Positions 36,640-44,987 of a stretch of DNA of 64,000 bases are shown in pieces. Position 1 is the first letter of the stretch. The number at the start of each line of letters is the position of its first letter. The DNA is from JBFONV01 sp040779335 (lineage in GTDB: Bacteria > Pseudomonadota > Gammaproteobacteria > Enterobacterales > Alteromonadaceae), in assembly GCA_040779335.1 (NCBI GenBank), contig JBFONV010000005.1, positions 248,001-312,000 on the forward strand, written 5' to 3'. The notes beneath the pieces were generated by a model. That model was given only the letters and a program-made list of their open reading frames with translations, was not told the origin of the DNA and searched no databases. A program made the position numbers and the translations under genes.

Positions 36640-38445
36640 CTATCCACCAGGGGTTGCTGATTCGTTGGCGAGTCCTTTAACTCTTTGTCCCATAGGAGGG
36701 ACTTCGTCCCCGTCAACGTGTAAATCAATCATAGTAGGCGCGTTTTTATTCCCTAAACGTTGCCAGTCAATGCCCATTAAATCTTCGGGGGTTTTAACTG
36801 AAATACCTTCAATTCCCATAGATTCAGCCATTTTTGCAAAATCGATTTTAGGTAATTCAAAGCCTATTTCTTTTGCGCCACCAAGCCTTTGGCCATGTTT
36901 TACCATGCCAAGAGCACTATCGTTCAAGATCACGTAAATAACGGGTAATTGATGTTGTAAGGCTACCGTTATTTCTTGCCCTGCCATTAAATAGCTGCCA
37001 TCTCCGGTAACACATATTGCCGGGCGTTTACTGCCTAAACAATTACCGATAGCCGCACCAACGGCCCAACCCATTGAACCTAACCCCATGGCAATATGAT
37101 AATGTCCAAAGGCACTGGCGCGATGATAATAGTGTGTAAACCATGCCCAAGCATTACCTGCATCTAGATGTAAGCGAAAACCAAACGGAATATTCTTAGC
37201 AAATTCCATTGCTACGCGTTGAGGTTTTAACGGGATAGCGTCTGAGTAACATGCCTGCGGATCATCAAGTCTTATTTGATAGCCATGTTCACCACCTGGA
37301 ACACTATGATCAAGAAAATTCCGTTTTACCGGATCCACGGCATCCCAACTACGTCCCCACTTCATCCCTTGACGGACATTGATATTTAATTGTTCAAAGA
37401 TAGACTTAATATCACCACAAACATGGTGACGCGCCATCGGCGATCGCGAGAAATGCTCTACAGTTGAGTCAATATGCACGAGTTTGTCATTGAGTAAATT
37501 CTCTTGCCACCCTCCTGTGCCTAATTCGGAGATTTGTGTACCGACACAGATAACCAAATCAATGGTTTCATCCATCATGGTTTCTTGTGCGCTTTGATGG
37601 CCAGCAAAACCATAAACCCCTCGATAAAGCGGATGAAAACCATTTATCCAACGCTTGCCAGCCGGACCTGATGTAATTGGCGCACGAGTTAATTCAGCAA
37701 ACTCCATAATCGCTTCAATCGCTTTACCGCAACCTTTTCCTAAAAAAAGTGCCACTCGCCAAGAGTTTGAAAGCATATCGGTAAGTTTATCAACGGCGGC
37801 ATTGTCAGTAAGTACAAACTCCTGCATTAAACGCCCTGGTTTTAATGCCGCCTTACTAAAGGCTTTCTGCCTTAAAATATCTGACGGAATACTAATGTGC
37901 ACAGGGCCTGCGGGGGTGCGATTGGCAGCCATAATAGCGGAGATTAATTTAGTGTTTAATTGTTCGGTATGAGAAACCAAAGTGTTGTAACGGGTGCAAT
38001 GACGAAATATGCCAACGGTGTCAATCGCGGTACAGGAAGACTCTTGTAAAGCATTACGACCAAATTTAGGCAAAGGTGTTTGGGCAGTGATCACCATCAT
38101 AGGTACATTATCAGCGTAGGCCGACGCAACCCCAGTCAACAAGTTGGTCGCCCCTGGGCCTGTGGTTGCACAACACACGCCTAATTTTCCTGTTTCTCGA
38201 GAATAGCCTTCTGCCATAAAAGCAGCGCCGGCTTCATGTCGGGCGACAATTATTTTCGGTCCTCCCGTCCGTTGGTTTCTTGCTAGCGCATTATATAAAG
38301 GTTCAATAGCGCCACCTGGAACACCGAAAACATATTCAACTTCAAGTATTTTCAAATACTCTATAATTAAATCAGCGTTGTCCCATTCATTATTTTCAAC
38401 AACTCCTTGTTCACTCCCTTTATTGCTTGCAGATGACTCGGTCAT
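36640..38445 (-). CDS. Thiamine-diphosphate-dependent enzyme of the acetolactate synthase (IlvB-like) family
   Basis: A 601-residue enzyme with the three-domain ThDP fold. The catalytic Glu is in IVARHEAGAAFMAEGY. The cofactor motif runs from GDGSYLMAGQEITVALQ to ILNDSALGM. The central domain (about 215-350, VALFLGKGCGKA onwards) matches the FAD/dinucleotide-like domain of the family. It is not the biosynthetic acetolactate synthase with certainty: no small regulatory subunit gene is adjacent, and neighbours are receptors and citrate-synthase-like genes. A 2-oxoacid decarboxylation or carboligation is likely. A GAGG site precedes the ATG, and a 9-bp tandem repeat lies 19 bp upstream. Confidence 0.85.
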   Translation of the reverse strand: MTESSASNKGSEQGVVENNEWDNADLIIEYLKILEVEYVFGVPGGAIEPLYNALARNQRTGGPKIIVARHEAGAAFMAEGYSRETGKLGVCCATTGPGATNLLTGVASAYADNVPMMVITAQTPLPKFGRNALQESSCTAIDTVGIFRHCTRYNTLVSHTEQLNTKLISAIMAANRTPAGPVHISIPSDILRQKAFSKAALKPGRLMQEFVLTDNAAVDKLTDMLSNSWRVALFLGKGCGKAIEAIMEFAELTRAPITSGPAGKRWINGFHPLYRGVYGFAGHQSAQETMMDETIDLVICVGTQISELGTGGWQENLLNDKLVHIDSTVEHFSRSPMARHHVCGDIKSIFEQLNINVRQGMKWGRSWDAVDPVKRNFLDHSVPGGEHGYQIRLDDPQACYSDAIPLKPQRVAMEFAKNIPFGFRLHLDAGNAWAWFTHYYHRASAFGHYHIAMGLGSMGWAVGAAIGNCLGSKRPAICVTGDGSYLMAGQEITVALQHQLPVIYVILNDSALGMVKHGQRLGGAKEIGFELPKIDFAKMAESMGIEGISVKTPEDLMGIDWQRLGNKNAPTMIDLHVDGDEVPPMGQRVKGLANESATPGG

Positions 38446-38463
38446 GCAATACCTCGCTACTTC

Positions 38464-38541
38464 TTTTAATTATTTTAATTATTTTAATTATTTTAATTAT
38501 TTTAATTATTTTAATTATTTTAATTATTTTAATTATTTTAA
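38464..38541. repeat. Tandem repeat, TTTTAATTA x 8.7, upstream of the ThDP enzyme gene
   Basis: Eight perfect copies of the 9-bp unit TTTTAATTA plus six bases of a ninth cover 78 bp. The array lies between a TAGT-type motif (38567-38579) and the ribosome binding site of the minus-strand gene. Upstream codons in the gene frame include TAA stops, so the repeat is not coding. Copy-number change would alter promoter or leader spacing. Confidence 0.95.
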
Positions 38542-38685
38542 ACGATTGGAATTTATGACTCGTTGAACTACCCATTAGTACAACATTTCATTTATTCACT
38601 TGGCATAGAGTGTAGGACAAAATTTAATCAGGTTACATCGTTTTTTTATTTTATCCGATAATAAAATCTGGTAAAGAGCGTTGAT

Positions 38686-40176
38686 TTAAAAACAATTTTC
38701 AATTGATTGCGGTTTCCCTAAATGGTACCCCTGCGCATAAGTGACACCAATATTTTGCAGTATTAACAGGGTTTCTTCATTTTCGACAAACTCTGCAACC
38801 GTTTTCTTACCCAGTGCGGTAGCAACTTCATAAATGGCTTTAACTAAGGCTAAATCAACGGGATTTGAGGCTAAATCGACGACAAAAGAGCCATCAATTT
38901 TTACCGACTGCGCAGGTAGTTGCTTTAAATAATTAAAGGTACTAAAGCCCGTACCAAAATCATCAATTGAAAATTCACAACCTAACTCACCAATTTTTGC
39001 GATTATTTGACGCGTCGCGCCAATGTTACTTAAACTAGCACTTTCAGTGAGTTCGAAAATAATTCGGCTGGCATCAACATTATGTTTATCTAATTTTTCT
39101 TGGATAAGCGGTACTAAACGGTCATCACTAAACCCCTGAGCCGAAAGGTTAATCGCTATTTTATGTAACAGAGGATTATCTGCCAAATATTTGATCGCTT
39201 TACCGATAACTTGACGATCAAGTAAGCTCATATCCCCTTCTCGCTCTAGTGCAGGAATAAATTCGCCAGGAGAAACAATACGGCCATCTAGTTCAAGTCG
39301 AACTAACGCTTCATAATAGGCAATTTCGCGCGTTGAAATTTCCACTACGGGTTGAAAATGCAACACTAATCTATCATCTGCCACCGCTTGATGAAGCTTG
39401 CGTACCCACTCCAAACTGGCTTGTAAATCTTTACTGTGAGCATCGTCTTGATGATAGATATGGGCCATATTTCGCCCTTGTTTTTTAGCTGCATACAACG
39501 CAATATCAGCCTGCTTCATATACTCTTCAGCGCTGTCTTCTAAGCCATCTATCTCAGAAATGCCGATTGAACAGTTCACTTTAAACATTTGACCGTCGAT
39601 TTTACATTGATAGCCATCAAGTAATTTACAAATACTGTCAGCAAGTCTTAATGCTGTATTTTGATCGGTATTGGGTAACAACAAAGCAAATTCATCACCG
39701 CCAATACGCGCAAAAAAGTCAGATTCTCTTAAACGCTCTACAACCAAAGAAGAAATATTGCGTAAAACACTATCGCCATGATGGTGACCAACGGTATCGT
39801 TAATCACTTTAAAATGATCTAAATCGAGATACAGTAAAGCATGTGGACCATGTCCTCTAGCTGCCGTTGCCGAGAACTGCTTTAACTCCGCTTCGAAATA
39901 ATGGCGATTATATAACCCGGTTAAGCCATCGTGCATGGCCAAGTATTCCAAATCTCGCTGCGCTTTTTTCCGAGAAGTGACGTCGTCAATGGTGCCAGAA
40001 ATGCTATGGCTTTTATGATCTTTAGACGGCGTGATCTCAAAGCGAGCCTCTACCCATAATTCTTCTTCAAATTTATTCTTCAATCTAAATTCAAAATGAT
40101 GGGAATTTACATGCCCCCCTAAGAGCGTTTTTAACTCGTTGGAAATGTGCAAATTAGACAACTCAGAATGTTCCAT
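38686..40176 (-). CDS. PAS-GGDEF-EAL part of a frameshifted regulator gene
   Basis: A 496-residue frame that starts inside a PAS domain (MEHSELSNLH). It continues with the PAC motif ISGTIDDVTSRKKAQRDLEYL, then a GGDEF domain (about 85-245) with an intact ARIGGDEFALLLP motif, then an EAL domain (about 260-496) with YEALVRLE, NLSAQGFSD and DDFGTGFSTFNYL. Both cyclic-di-GMP synthesis and hydrolysis are possible. It overlaps the upstream REC-REC frame by 46 bases in another frame. The two frames join into one continuous PAS domain if a single base is restored near 40198, so this is probably the 3' part of one gene. Confidence 0.85.
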   Translation of the reverse strand: MEHSELSNLHISNELKTLLGGHVNSHHFEFRLKNKFEEELWVEARFEITPSKDHKSHSISGTIDDVTSRKKAQRDLEYLAMHDGLTGLYNRHYFEAELKQFSATAARGHGPHALLYLDLDHFKVINDTVGHHHGDSVLRNISSLVVERLRESDFFARIGGDEFALLLPNTDQNTALRLADSICKLLDGYQCKIDGQMFKVNCSIGISEIDGLEDSAEEYMKQADIALYAAKKQGRNMAHIYHQDDAHSKDLQASLEWVRKLHQAVADDRLVLHFQPVVEISTREIAYYEALVRLELDGRIVSPGEFIPALEREGDMSLLDRQVIGKAIKYLADNPLLHKIAINLSAQGFSDDRLVPLIQEKLDKHNVDASRIIFELTESASLSNIGATRQIIAKIGELGCEFSIDDFGTGFSTFNYLKQLPAQSVKIDGSFVVDLASNPVDLALVKAIYEVATALGKKTVAEFVENEETLLILQNIGVTYAQGYHLGKPQSIENCF

Positions 40177-41168
40177 GAAGTCGAGTAATGAACGAGCTTG
40201 GATTCATCGATAGAGTATCCGGTTAGTTTTTCCCAAGCCTTGTTGAGAAAGCTAATATCACCATTGGCATCAAGTTCGATAACGACACTACCCAGCTGAT
40301 CAAGCAAATGCTGATGAGCATCAAATACTGTTTTATATTGTGCCTTGCTTTTCTTTAGCGATTTAACTTTACTGGCAAACTGTGCATTACTAACTATAAA
40401 ATCTTCACGACGGGCCGCTGTTTCACAAACTCTGCGTAATTGATCAGCCCGAAAAGGTTTAGTAACGAAATCGGCCGCGCCACTGAGCATCAACTCTTCA
40501 GCTAACTCCATGGTATGGTTTGCGGTCATGATCACCACTGATTGTGACCGATTTTCACGCATCATGTGATCAAGGACTTCATTGCCAGACATGCCAGGTA
40601 GCATGACGTCGAGTAAAATTAATGAATAGTTATTGTTACGCCATAAATTTAAACCAGTTTCACCATCTTCCGCAGTATCTATATTAAATCGATTACCTAA
40701 AATACGATTCACTAAATGGCGTGTATCAGGATTATCTTCGATAACCAGTAACGACGCCTTAGTCATATCTTCGAGCGCAGTTAACTTATTTTCATTAATA
40801 GTCGCTAATAGTTCTTTGTGATCTTCAAAGGTGATGAGGCGGTTGATGCCAAATTCTCGTGCCGTTGCGTTGGCAAGATGCTCACACCAAGTGTTAGCAA
40901 CCACGACGATAGGAATTTCCGCAGAACATTTCAGTACACCTGAGCGCACCATGCGAGCTAAACGCCAACCATCAAAGCCGCCTAAATTAATATTACTTAC
41001 CAGAAAATCAATGACTTCAGTTTTAAGAATTTCAATCGCTTCTCGAGCTGTTGAAGCAGTCAAAATTTTATAGCGGGTGCCTTCTTTTATCAGCTTATGC
41101 AACGTATCAAGACGTTCAGCACTAGTATTAAGTAATAAAAGCTGTTTTGAAGGGGCCAGTACCGTCAT
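40131..41168 (-). CDS. REC-REC-PAS part of a frameshifted regulator gene
   Basis: A 345-residue frame with two receiver domains. The first (about 8-120) is degenerate, with Asn in FLVSNINLGGFDGWRL at the phospho-acceptor position. The second (about 138-255) has Asp in LILLDVMLPGMSG and Lys in FVTKPFRADQ. A PAS domain begins at about 290 (VVIELDANGDISFLNKAWEK, then LTGYSIDES) but then continues into an unrelated tail (KLVHYSTSWNILSC) and stops. The expected continuation lies in the overlapping frame of the PAS-GGDEF-EAL part. It starts at ATG with a GAGG site. The break could be mutation, assembly error or slippage. Confidence 0.85.
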   Translation of the reverse strand: MTVLAPSKQLLLLNTSAERLDTLHKLIKEGTRYKILTASTAREAIEILKTEVIDFLVSNINLGGFDGWRLARMVRSGVLKCSAEIPIVVVANTWCEHLANATAREFGINRLITFEDHKELLATINENKLTALEDMTKASLLVIEDNPDTRHLVNRILGNRFNIDTAEDGETGLNLWRNNNYSLILLDVMLPGMSGNEVLDHMMRENRSQSVVIMTANHTMELAEELMLSGAADFVTKPFRADQLRRVCETAARREDFIVSNAQFASKVKSLKKSKAQYKTVFDAHQHLLDQLGSVVIELDANGDISFLNKAWEKLTGYSIDESKLVHYSTSWNILSCLICTFPTS

Positions 41169-41452
41169 AGAACCTCAACTATATGGCGTATAGTGTTTTT
41201 TTGGAAAAAATCACTATATACCATTATTAGGTAAGGGAAAAGCTTACACTATGTGTTTTATTATATATATCATCCAATACATCTAAAAAGGCTAGCCGTG
41301 AAAAATATTAATGTTTTCATTTAGTTTCAGGATATATATCTATGAAATATAGTCTAATCAACCTCATTTATTGGGCTATCTTGCACAAATTTATTTGCAA
41401 AAATGTAACCAAAAACGCTCCTGTAAAAAGTGATTTGATTTTTACAACACAC
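41169..41452. other. Intergenic region upstream of the regulator gene
   Basis: About 280 AT-rich bases between the receiver-protein start and the bdhA terminator. It should contain the promoter of the REC-REC gene on the minus strand. I see no gene or strong repeat. Confidence 0.5.
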
Positions 41453-41484
41453 AAAAAAAGCTCAACACATGTCTAACATTGAGC
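41453..41484 (-). terminator. Intrinsic terminator after bdhA
   Basis: Read on the minus strand, GCTCAA and TTGAGC pair around a 13-base loop and are followed by seven T. It lies 26 bp after the bdhA stop codon. Confidence 0.75.
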
Positions 41485-41509
41485 CCAAAAACAATATAGC
41501 CAATAAAAT

Positions 41510-42292
41510 TTATTGAGCGGTCCAAGCTCCGTCAATAGGTAAAGATGCTCCCGTTATCCCTCGTGCGGCTTGACCACATAAAAAAGCAATAAATTCTCCA
41601 ATTTGTTCTGGTGCAGCCATCTCTGGTAGCGGTTGCTTCGCGGTAATTAATTGATATTTTGCTTGCTGTTCGTCAATATGCTGTTGCTGCGCTAATGCTT
41701 TAACTTGGGCACTCACCAGCGGCGTATCAACCCATCCTGGACACACGGCATTTACCGTGATCCCTTGCTCAGCGCATTCCAACGCCACAACTTTGGTTAA
41801 TCCGACTAAACCGTGTTTCGCGGCGCAGTAGGCTGATTTATTTACCGACCCAACAAGCCCGTGTACAGAGGCAATATTGATAATCCGCCCCCAACTATTT
41901 TCTCTCATTCCTGGGAGTACTTTTTGAATAGTGTGAAATGCCGAAGAAAGATTAATCGCGATGATGTCGTGCCACTTTTGCGTGGGGAAATTAGCGACAT
42001 CTTCAGTATGTTGAATACCGGCATTGTTCACTAATATATTAATAGTGCCCATCTGTGCCGTCGCACTAACCATCAGTTGCTCAATAGCCCTTTCTTCCTT
42101 TAAGTCAGCGTTATTAAAAATGGCATTAATCTGGTACTGGTGAATAAAATCTTGTGCTAACGCTTGTCCTTCTTGTTGAGAAAGTAGACCGTGCAATACT
42201 AAATTTACGCCAGATTTCGCCAAAACATGTGCCGTCGCTAAACCGATGCCACTTGTTGAGCCGGTGATCAAAGCCACCTTACCTTTTAACAT
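41510..42292 (-). CDS. bdhA: 3-hydroxybutyrate dehydrogenase (short-chain dehydrogenase)
   Basis: A 260-residue SDR that interconverts (R)-3-hydroxybutyrate and acetoacetate with NAD. The cofactor motif is TGSTSGIGLATA, then NNAG in NILVNNAGIQH, and the catalytic triad is Ser in INIASVHGLVGS with Tyr and Lys in YCAAKHG. IQHTEDVANFP and PGWVDTPLV are characteristic of the bacterial BdhA group. It could supply the ketone-body end of polyhydroxybutyrate or hydroxybutyrate use. The 13-bp motif upstream (42355) is identical to that of the MFS-esterase operon. A terminator follows at 41453. Confidence 0.87.
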   Translation of the reverse strand: MLKGKVALITGSTSGIGLATAHVLAKSGVNLVLHGLLSQQEGQALAQDFIHQYQINAIFNNADLKEERAIEQLMVSATAQMGTINILVNNAGIQHTEDVANFPTQKWHDIIAINLSSAFHTIQKVLPGMRENSWGRIINIASVHGLVGSVNKSAYCAAKHGLVGLTKVVALECAEQGITVNAVCPGWVDTPLVSAQVKALAQQQHIDEQQAKYQLITAKQPLPEMAAPEQIGEFIAFLCGQAARGITGASLPIDGAWTAQ

Positions 42293-42354
42293 TATCTTTG
42301 TTTCCCCAATAACTCACTTATCAGTAGAGTAATCAATGTAGAAGCAAATTGATT

Positions 42355-42367
42355 TACTACCTTAGTG
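42355..42367 (-). promoter_or_regulatory. Putative activator site, CACTA-N3-TAGTA, upstream of bdhA
   Basis: On the bdhA strand the sequence is CACTAAGGTAGTA, the same 13 bases as at 24982-24994. It ends 63 bp before the bdhA ATG. A regulator common to both units is implied. Confidence 0.6.
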
Positions 42368-42476
42368 CCATATTCTAGCGCTTGCTTGCTCTATGCGCGG
42401 AGTGGCTAAAGAGAACTGGGAAAAGCATCAGCAAAAATGATAGAATCGCAGCATTCATTACCTTGATCGAAACCAC

Positions 42477-44918
42477 ATGATTGCAATGCGTTCATTATTT
42501 TATTTATTTTTATCATTGCCTGTTAGGCTACTAGTGCGCTGTCAAATTATTCCTGACGATATCAAAGGCTCTGATATTGTATCGTCGAAGCAGCCAACGT
42601 TTTATGTGGTTCGATACCAGTCAGCGAGTGATTTGCTAGCATTGCAAAAAAGCTGTAAAAAGTTAGACCTGCCAGATCCGCTGACAAAGGTTGAAATCAA
42701 TGGCAAAAAATACTATCGGACCTTTTGTTTAGAAAAGCCTAGCGCGCTATTTAACTGGCGTAAAAAAAGCAAAACATCTGCTATCAACTTAGGGCAAAGT
42801 ATTTTAAAAGAACACCAGCTTAATGCCGAAATAGATGCTCAACTTATCCCGGTTAATTTGACTTGGGGCAGAACCCCAACCAAAGAAAAAAACAATGCCA
42901 ATGCGGGCACTATTCTTGCCGATCAAGAATCTCCGAATTGGCTACGAAAGTTTTTCATTGTGCTGTTTTTAGGCCGAAATACGCTAGTGAGATTTAGCGA
43001 ACCTTTGTCATTTCGTTATATTACCGACCAACATGGTAGTGATGAAAAGTCGGCACATAAACTCCTGCGCATCGCCCGATTTCATTTTTACCGACAAACC
43101 ATTGCGGCAACGGGTCCTCGCCTTATGCACCGTCAACAAATGTTCACTGCGCTATTTGCCAACCCCTCAATAAAACGACTCATAGCGGATGAAGTTGCCG
43201 CAAAAGGCATTAGTGAAGCACAAGTTAAAAAACAAGCATTAGCGATCATGGATGAAATTGCCGGCGACTATCGAGATTCTGTTGTACGCGTTGGCGAACG
43301 TATTCTCAGTTGGTTATGGAAACGCTTGTATAGTGATATAGAAATCAATAATGCCAAGGTGCTCAGAGATTTAGCGCAAGAAGGCCATGAAGTTATTTAT
43401 GTGCCTTGTCACCGCAGCCATATGGATTACCTCTTGCTGACTTACGTTATTTATCAGCAAGGATTAGTGATCCCACGTATCGCAGCAGGCATTAACTTAA
43501 ATTTCTGGCCGGCAGGTCCTATCTTTCGAAAAGCCGGAGCGTTTTTTATTCGCCGCTCTTTTAAAGGCAACCGTTTATATTCAACCATCTTTAGAGAGTA
43601 CTTAGGCTTATTATTCGAACGTGGCTACCCAGTAAAATACTATACCGAAGGCGGTCGCAGTCGCACTGGGCGTTTATTGGCGCCTAAAACCGGCATGTTG
43701 GCGATGACGATTCAAAGCTTGTTACGTGGTATCGACAGGCCATTAACCTTGGTGCCAGTTTACCTTGGTTATGAGCATGTGATGGAAGTGGGCACGTATC
43801 ATAAAGAGTTGAGCGGTAGCCAAAAGCAAAAAGAGTCTATTTTTGGTGTATTTAAAGCGATTAGAAATTTACGTAACTATGGCAAGGGCTACGTAAATTT
43901 TGGTCAGCCGATCAATATCAATAATTTTTTAAATCATCATGTCGAAGACTGGAAAAAAGCGATAGATCCCATTGATCCACAAAAACCAAACTGGCTGACA
44001 CCAAGCGTAAACACCTTGGCAGATCAAGTAATGGCAGCTATTAATCAATCTGCGGCGTTAAATGCAGTATCGTTAGTCGCCCTTATTTTGCTGGCGTCAG
44101 AGAACAAAGCGCTTGCCAAGCAAGAGCTAGAAACACAACTAGATTTTTTCTTAACCATGCAGCGGTTAGCCCCATATAGCAATTCAATCACCATACCCAC
44201 TCAAAATGGCAAAGAACTGTTGGCACATGTTATTGCTCTAGGCAAAGTAACCATTAATAGCGATAGTTTTGGCGATATAGTGTCACTCAGTGAATCAGCA
44301 ACGTTAGAAATGCGATACTATCGTAATAATATTTTGCACACCTATATACTGCCAGCGTTAGTGTGCCGAATTCTTACTCGTACCGCTAAAATTGCTGATC
44401 AAGACTTGCTGGCACAAGTGCAACGTTTGTTAGTGTTAATTAAAGCGGACCTTTATTTATGGCAATCACCTGAGGATATCGGCTTACAAGTCACGCAAGT
44501 ACTAGATGTGTTAACGCAAGCAGGCATAGCCAAACAAAGTAAAGCGAAATTCTGGTCGTTAACCGATGATCCTCAAGCGCTTGCCAAAATTCGCTTACTC
44601 GGCGAATGTGTAGACGAAACTATGCAACGCTTTGCCATTATCACTTCGTTGATCCGACGACTAAGTCCGATCAACAAAACTAACTTAGAAGATAAAGTAG
44701 TCGCTATAGCCAAGAGATTATCTGTACTTAACAACATAGATGCACCTGAATTTATTGATAAAAAAGCGCAAGCTGTGTTGATCCAAGCGATGAAAGAACA
44801 AGAATACATTGGCACTGATGAACAAGGAAATCTTGTCGAAAACAGTACCATGGAGCATTTACGAACACTGATCGTAAACTTGGTCGATATTGAAGTGCTA
44901 CAAAGTATAGCCCGTTAA
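42477..44918 (+). CDS. plsB: Glycerol-3-phosphate 1-O-acyltransferase PlsB
   Basis: An 813-residue inner-membrane acyltransferase that acylates glycerol 3-phosphate in the first step of phospholipid synthesis, the usual PlsB length. The catalytic HX4D motif is VPCHRSHMDYLL, followed by the substrate-binding YTEGGRSRTGRLLAPKTGML and the proline motif LVPVYLGYEHVME. It is convergent with ubiA-ubiC, the same grouping as in enterobacteria, and the intervening hairpin terminates both. Confidence 0.96.
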   Translation: MIAMRSLFYLFLSLPVRLLVRCQIIPDDIKGSDIVSSKQPTFYVVRYQSASDLLALQKSCKKLDLPDPLTKVEINGKKYYRTFCLEKPSALFNWRKKSKTSAINLGQSILKEHQLNAEIDAQLIPVNLTWGRTPTKEKNNANAGTILADQESPNWLRKFFIVLFLGRNTLVRFSEPLSFRYITDQHGSDEKSAHKLLRIARFHFYRQTIAATGPRLMHRQQMFTALFANPSIKRLIADEVAAKGISEAQVKKQALAIMDEIAGDYRDSVVRVGERILSWLWKRLYSDIEINNAKVLRDLAQEGHEVIYVPCHRSHMDYLLLTYVIYQQGLVIPRIAAGINLNFWPAGPIFRKAGAFFIRRSFKGNRLYSTIFREYLGLLFERGYPVKYYTEGGRSRTGRLLAPKTGMLAMTIQSLLRGIDRPLTLVPVYLGYEHVMEVGTYHKELSGSQKQKESIFGVFKAIRNLRNYGKGYVNFGQPININNFLNHHVEDWKKAIDPIDPQKPNWLTPSVNTLADQVMAAINQSAALNAVSLVALILLASENKALAKQELETQLDFFLTMQRLAPYSNSITIPTQNGKELLAHVIALGKVTINSDSFGDIVSLSESATLEMRYYRNNILHTYILPALVCRILTRTAKIADQDLLAQVQRLLVLIKADLYLWQSPEDIGLQVTQVLDVLTQAGIAKQSKAKFWSLTDDPQALAKIRLLGECVDETMQRFAIITSLIRRLSPINKTNLEDKVVAIAKRLSVLNNIDAPEFIDKKAQAVLIQAMKEQEYIGTDEQGNLVENSTMEHLRTLIVNLVDIEVLQSIAR

Positions 44919-44925
44919 ACCGTAC

Positions 44926-44960
44926 ATTAAGTCAGTTATATTCTCAGTAGCTGACTTAAT
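44926..44960. terminator. Hairpin between plsB and ubiA
   Basis: ATTAAGTCAG and CTGACTTAAT form a perfect 10-bp stem with a 15-base loop between convergent genes. A-T rich flanks suit termination in both directions, although the T-run is interrupted. Confidence 0.6.
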
Positions 44961-44987
44961 ACTGTCACTTATCTGTTAAGGCAATAT

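Noticed and set aside
36640..38445. Sulfoacetaldehyde acetyltransferase (Xsc) or housekeeping IlvB for the ThDP enzyme
   Set aside because: The N-terminal and catalytic-loop sequences fit the broad acetolactate-synthase family better than Xsc, and no small subunit gene is adjacent; a general family name is safer.
38378..38566. Plus-strand ORF with repeated YFN residues
   Set aside because: It is a translation of the 9-bp AT repeat plus the antisense of the ThDP enzyme 5' end; no ribosome binding site and no protein-like composition.
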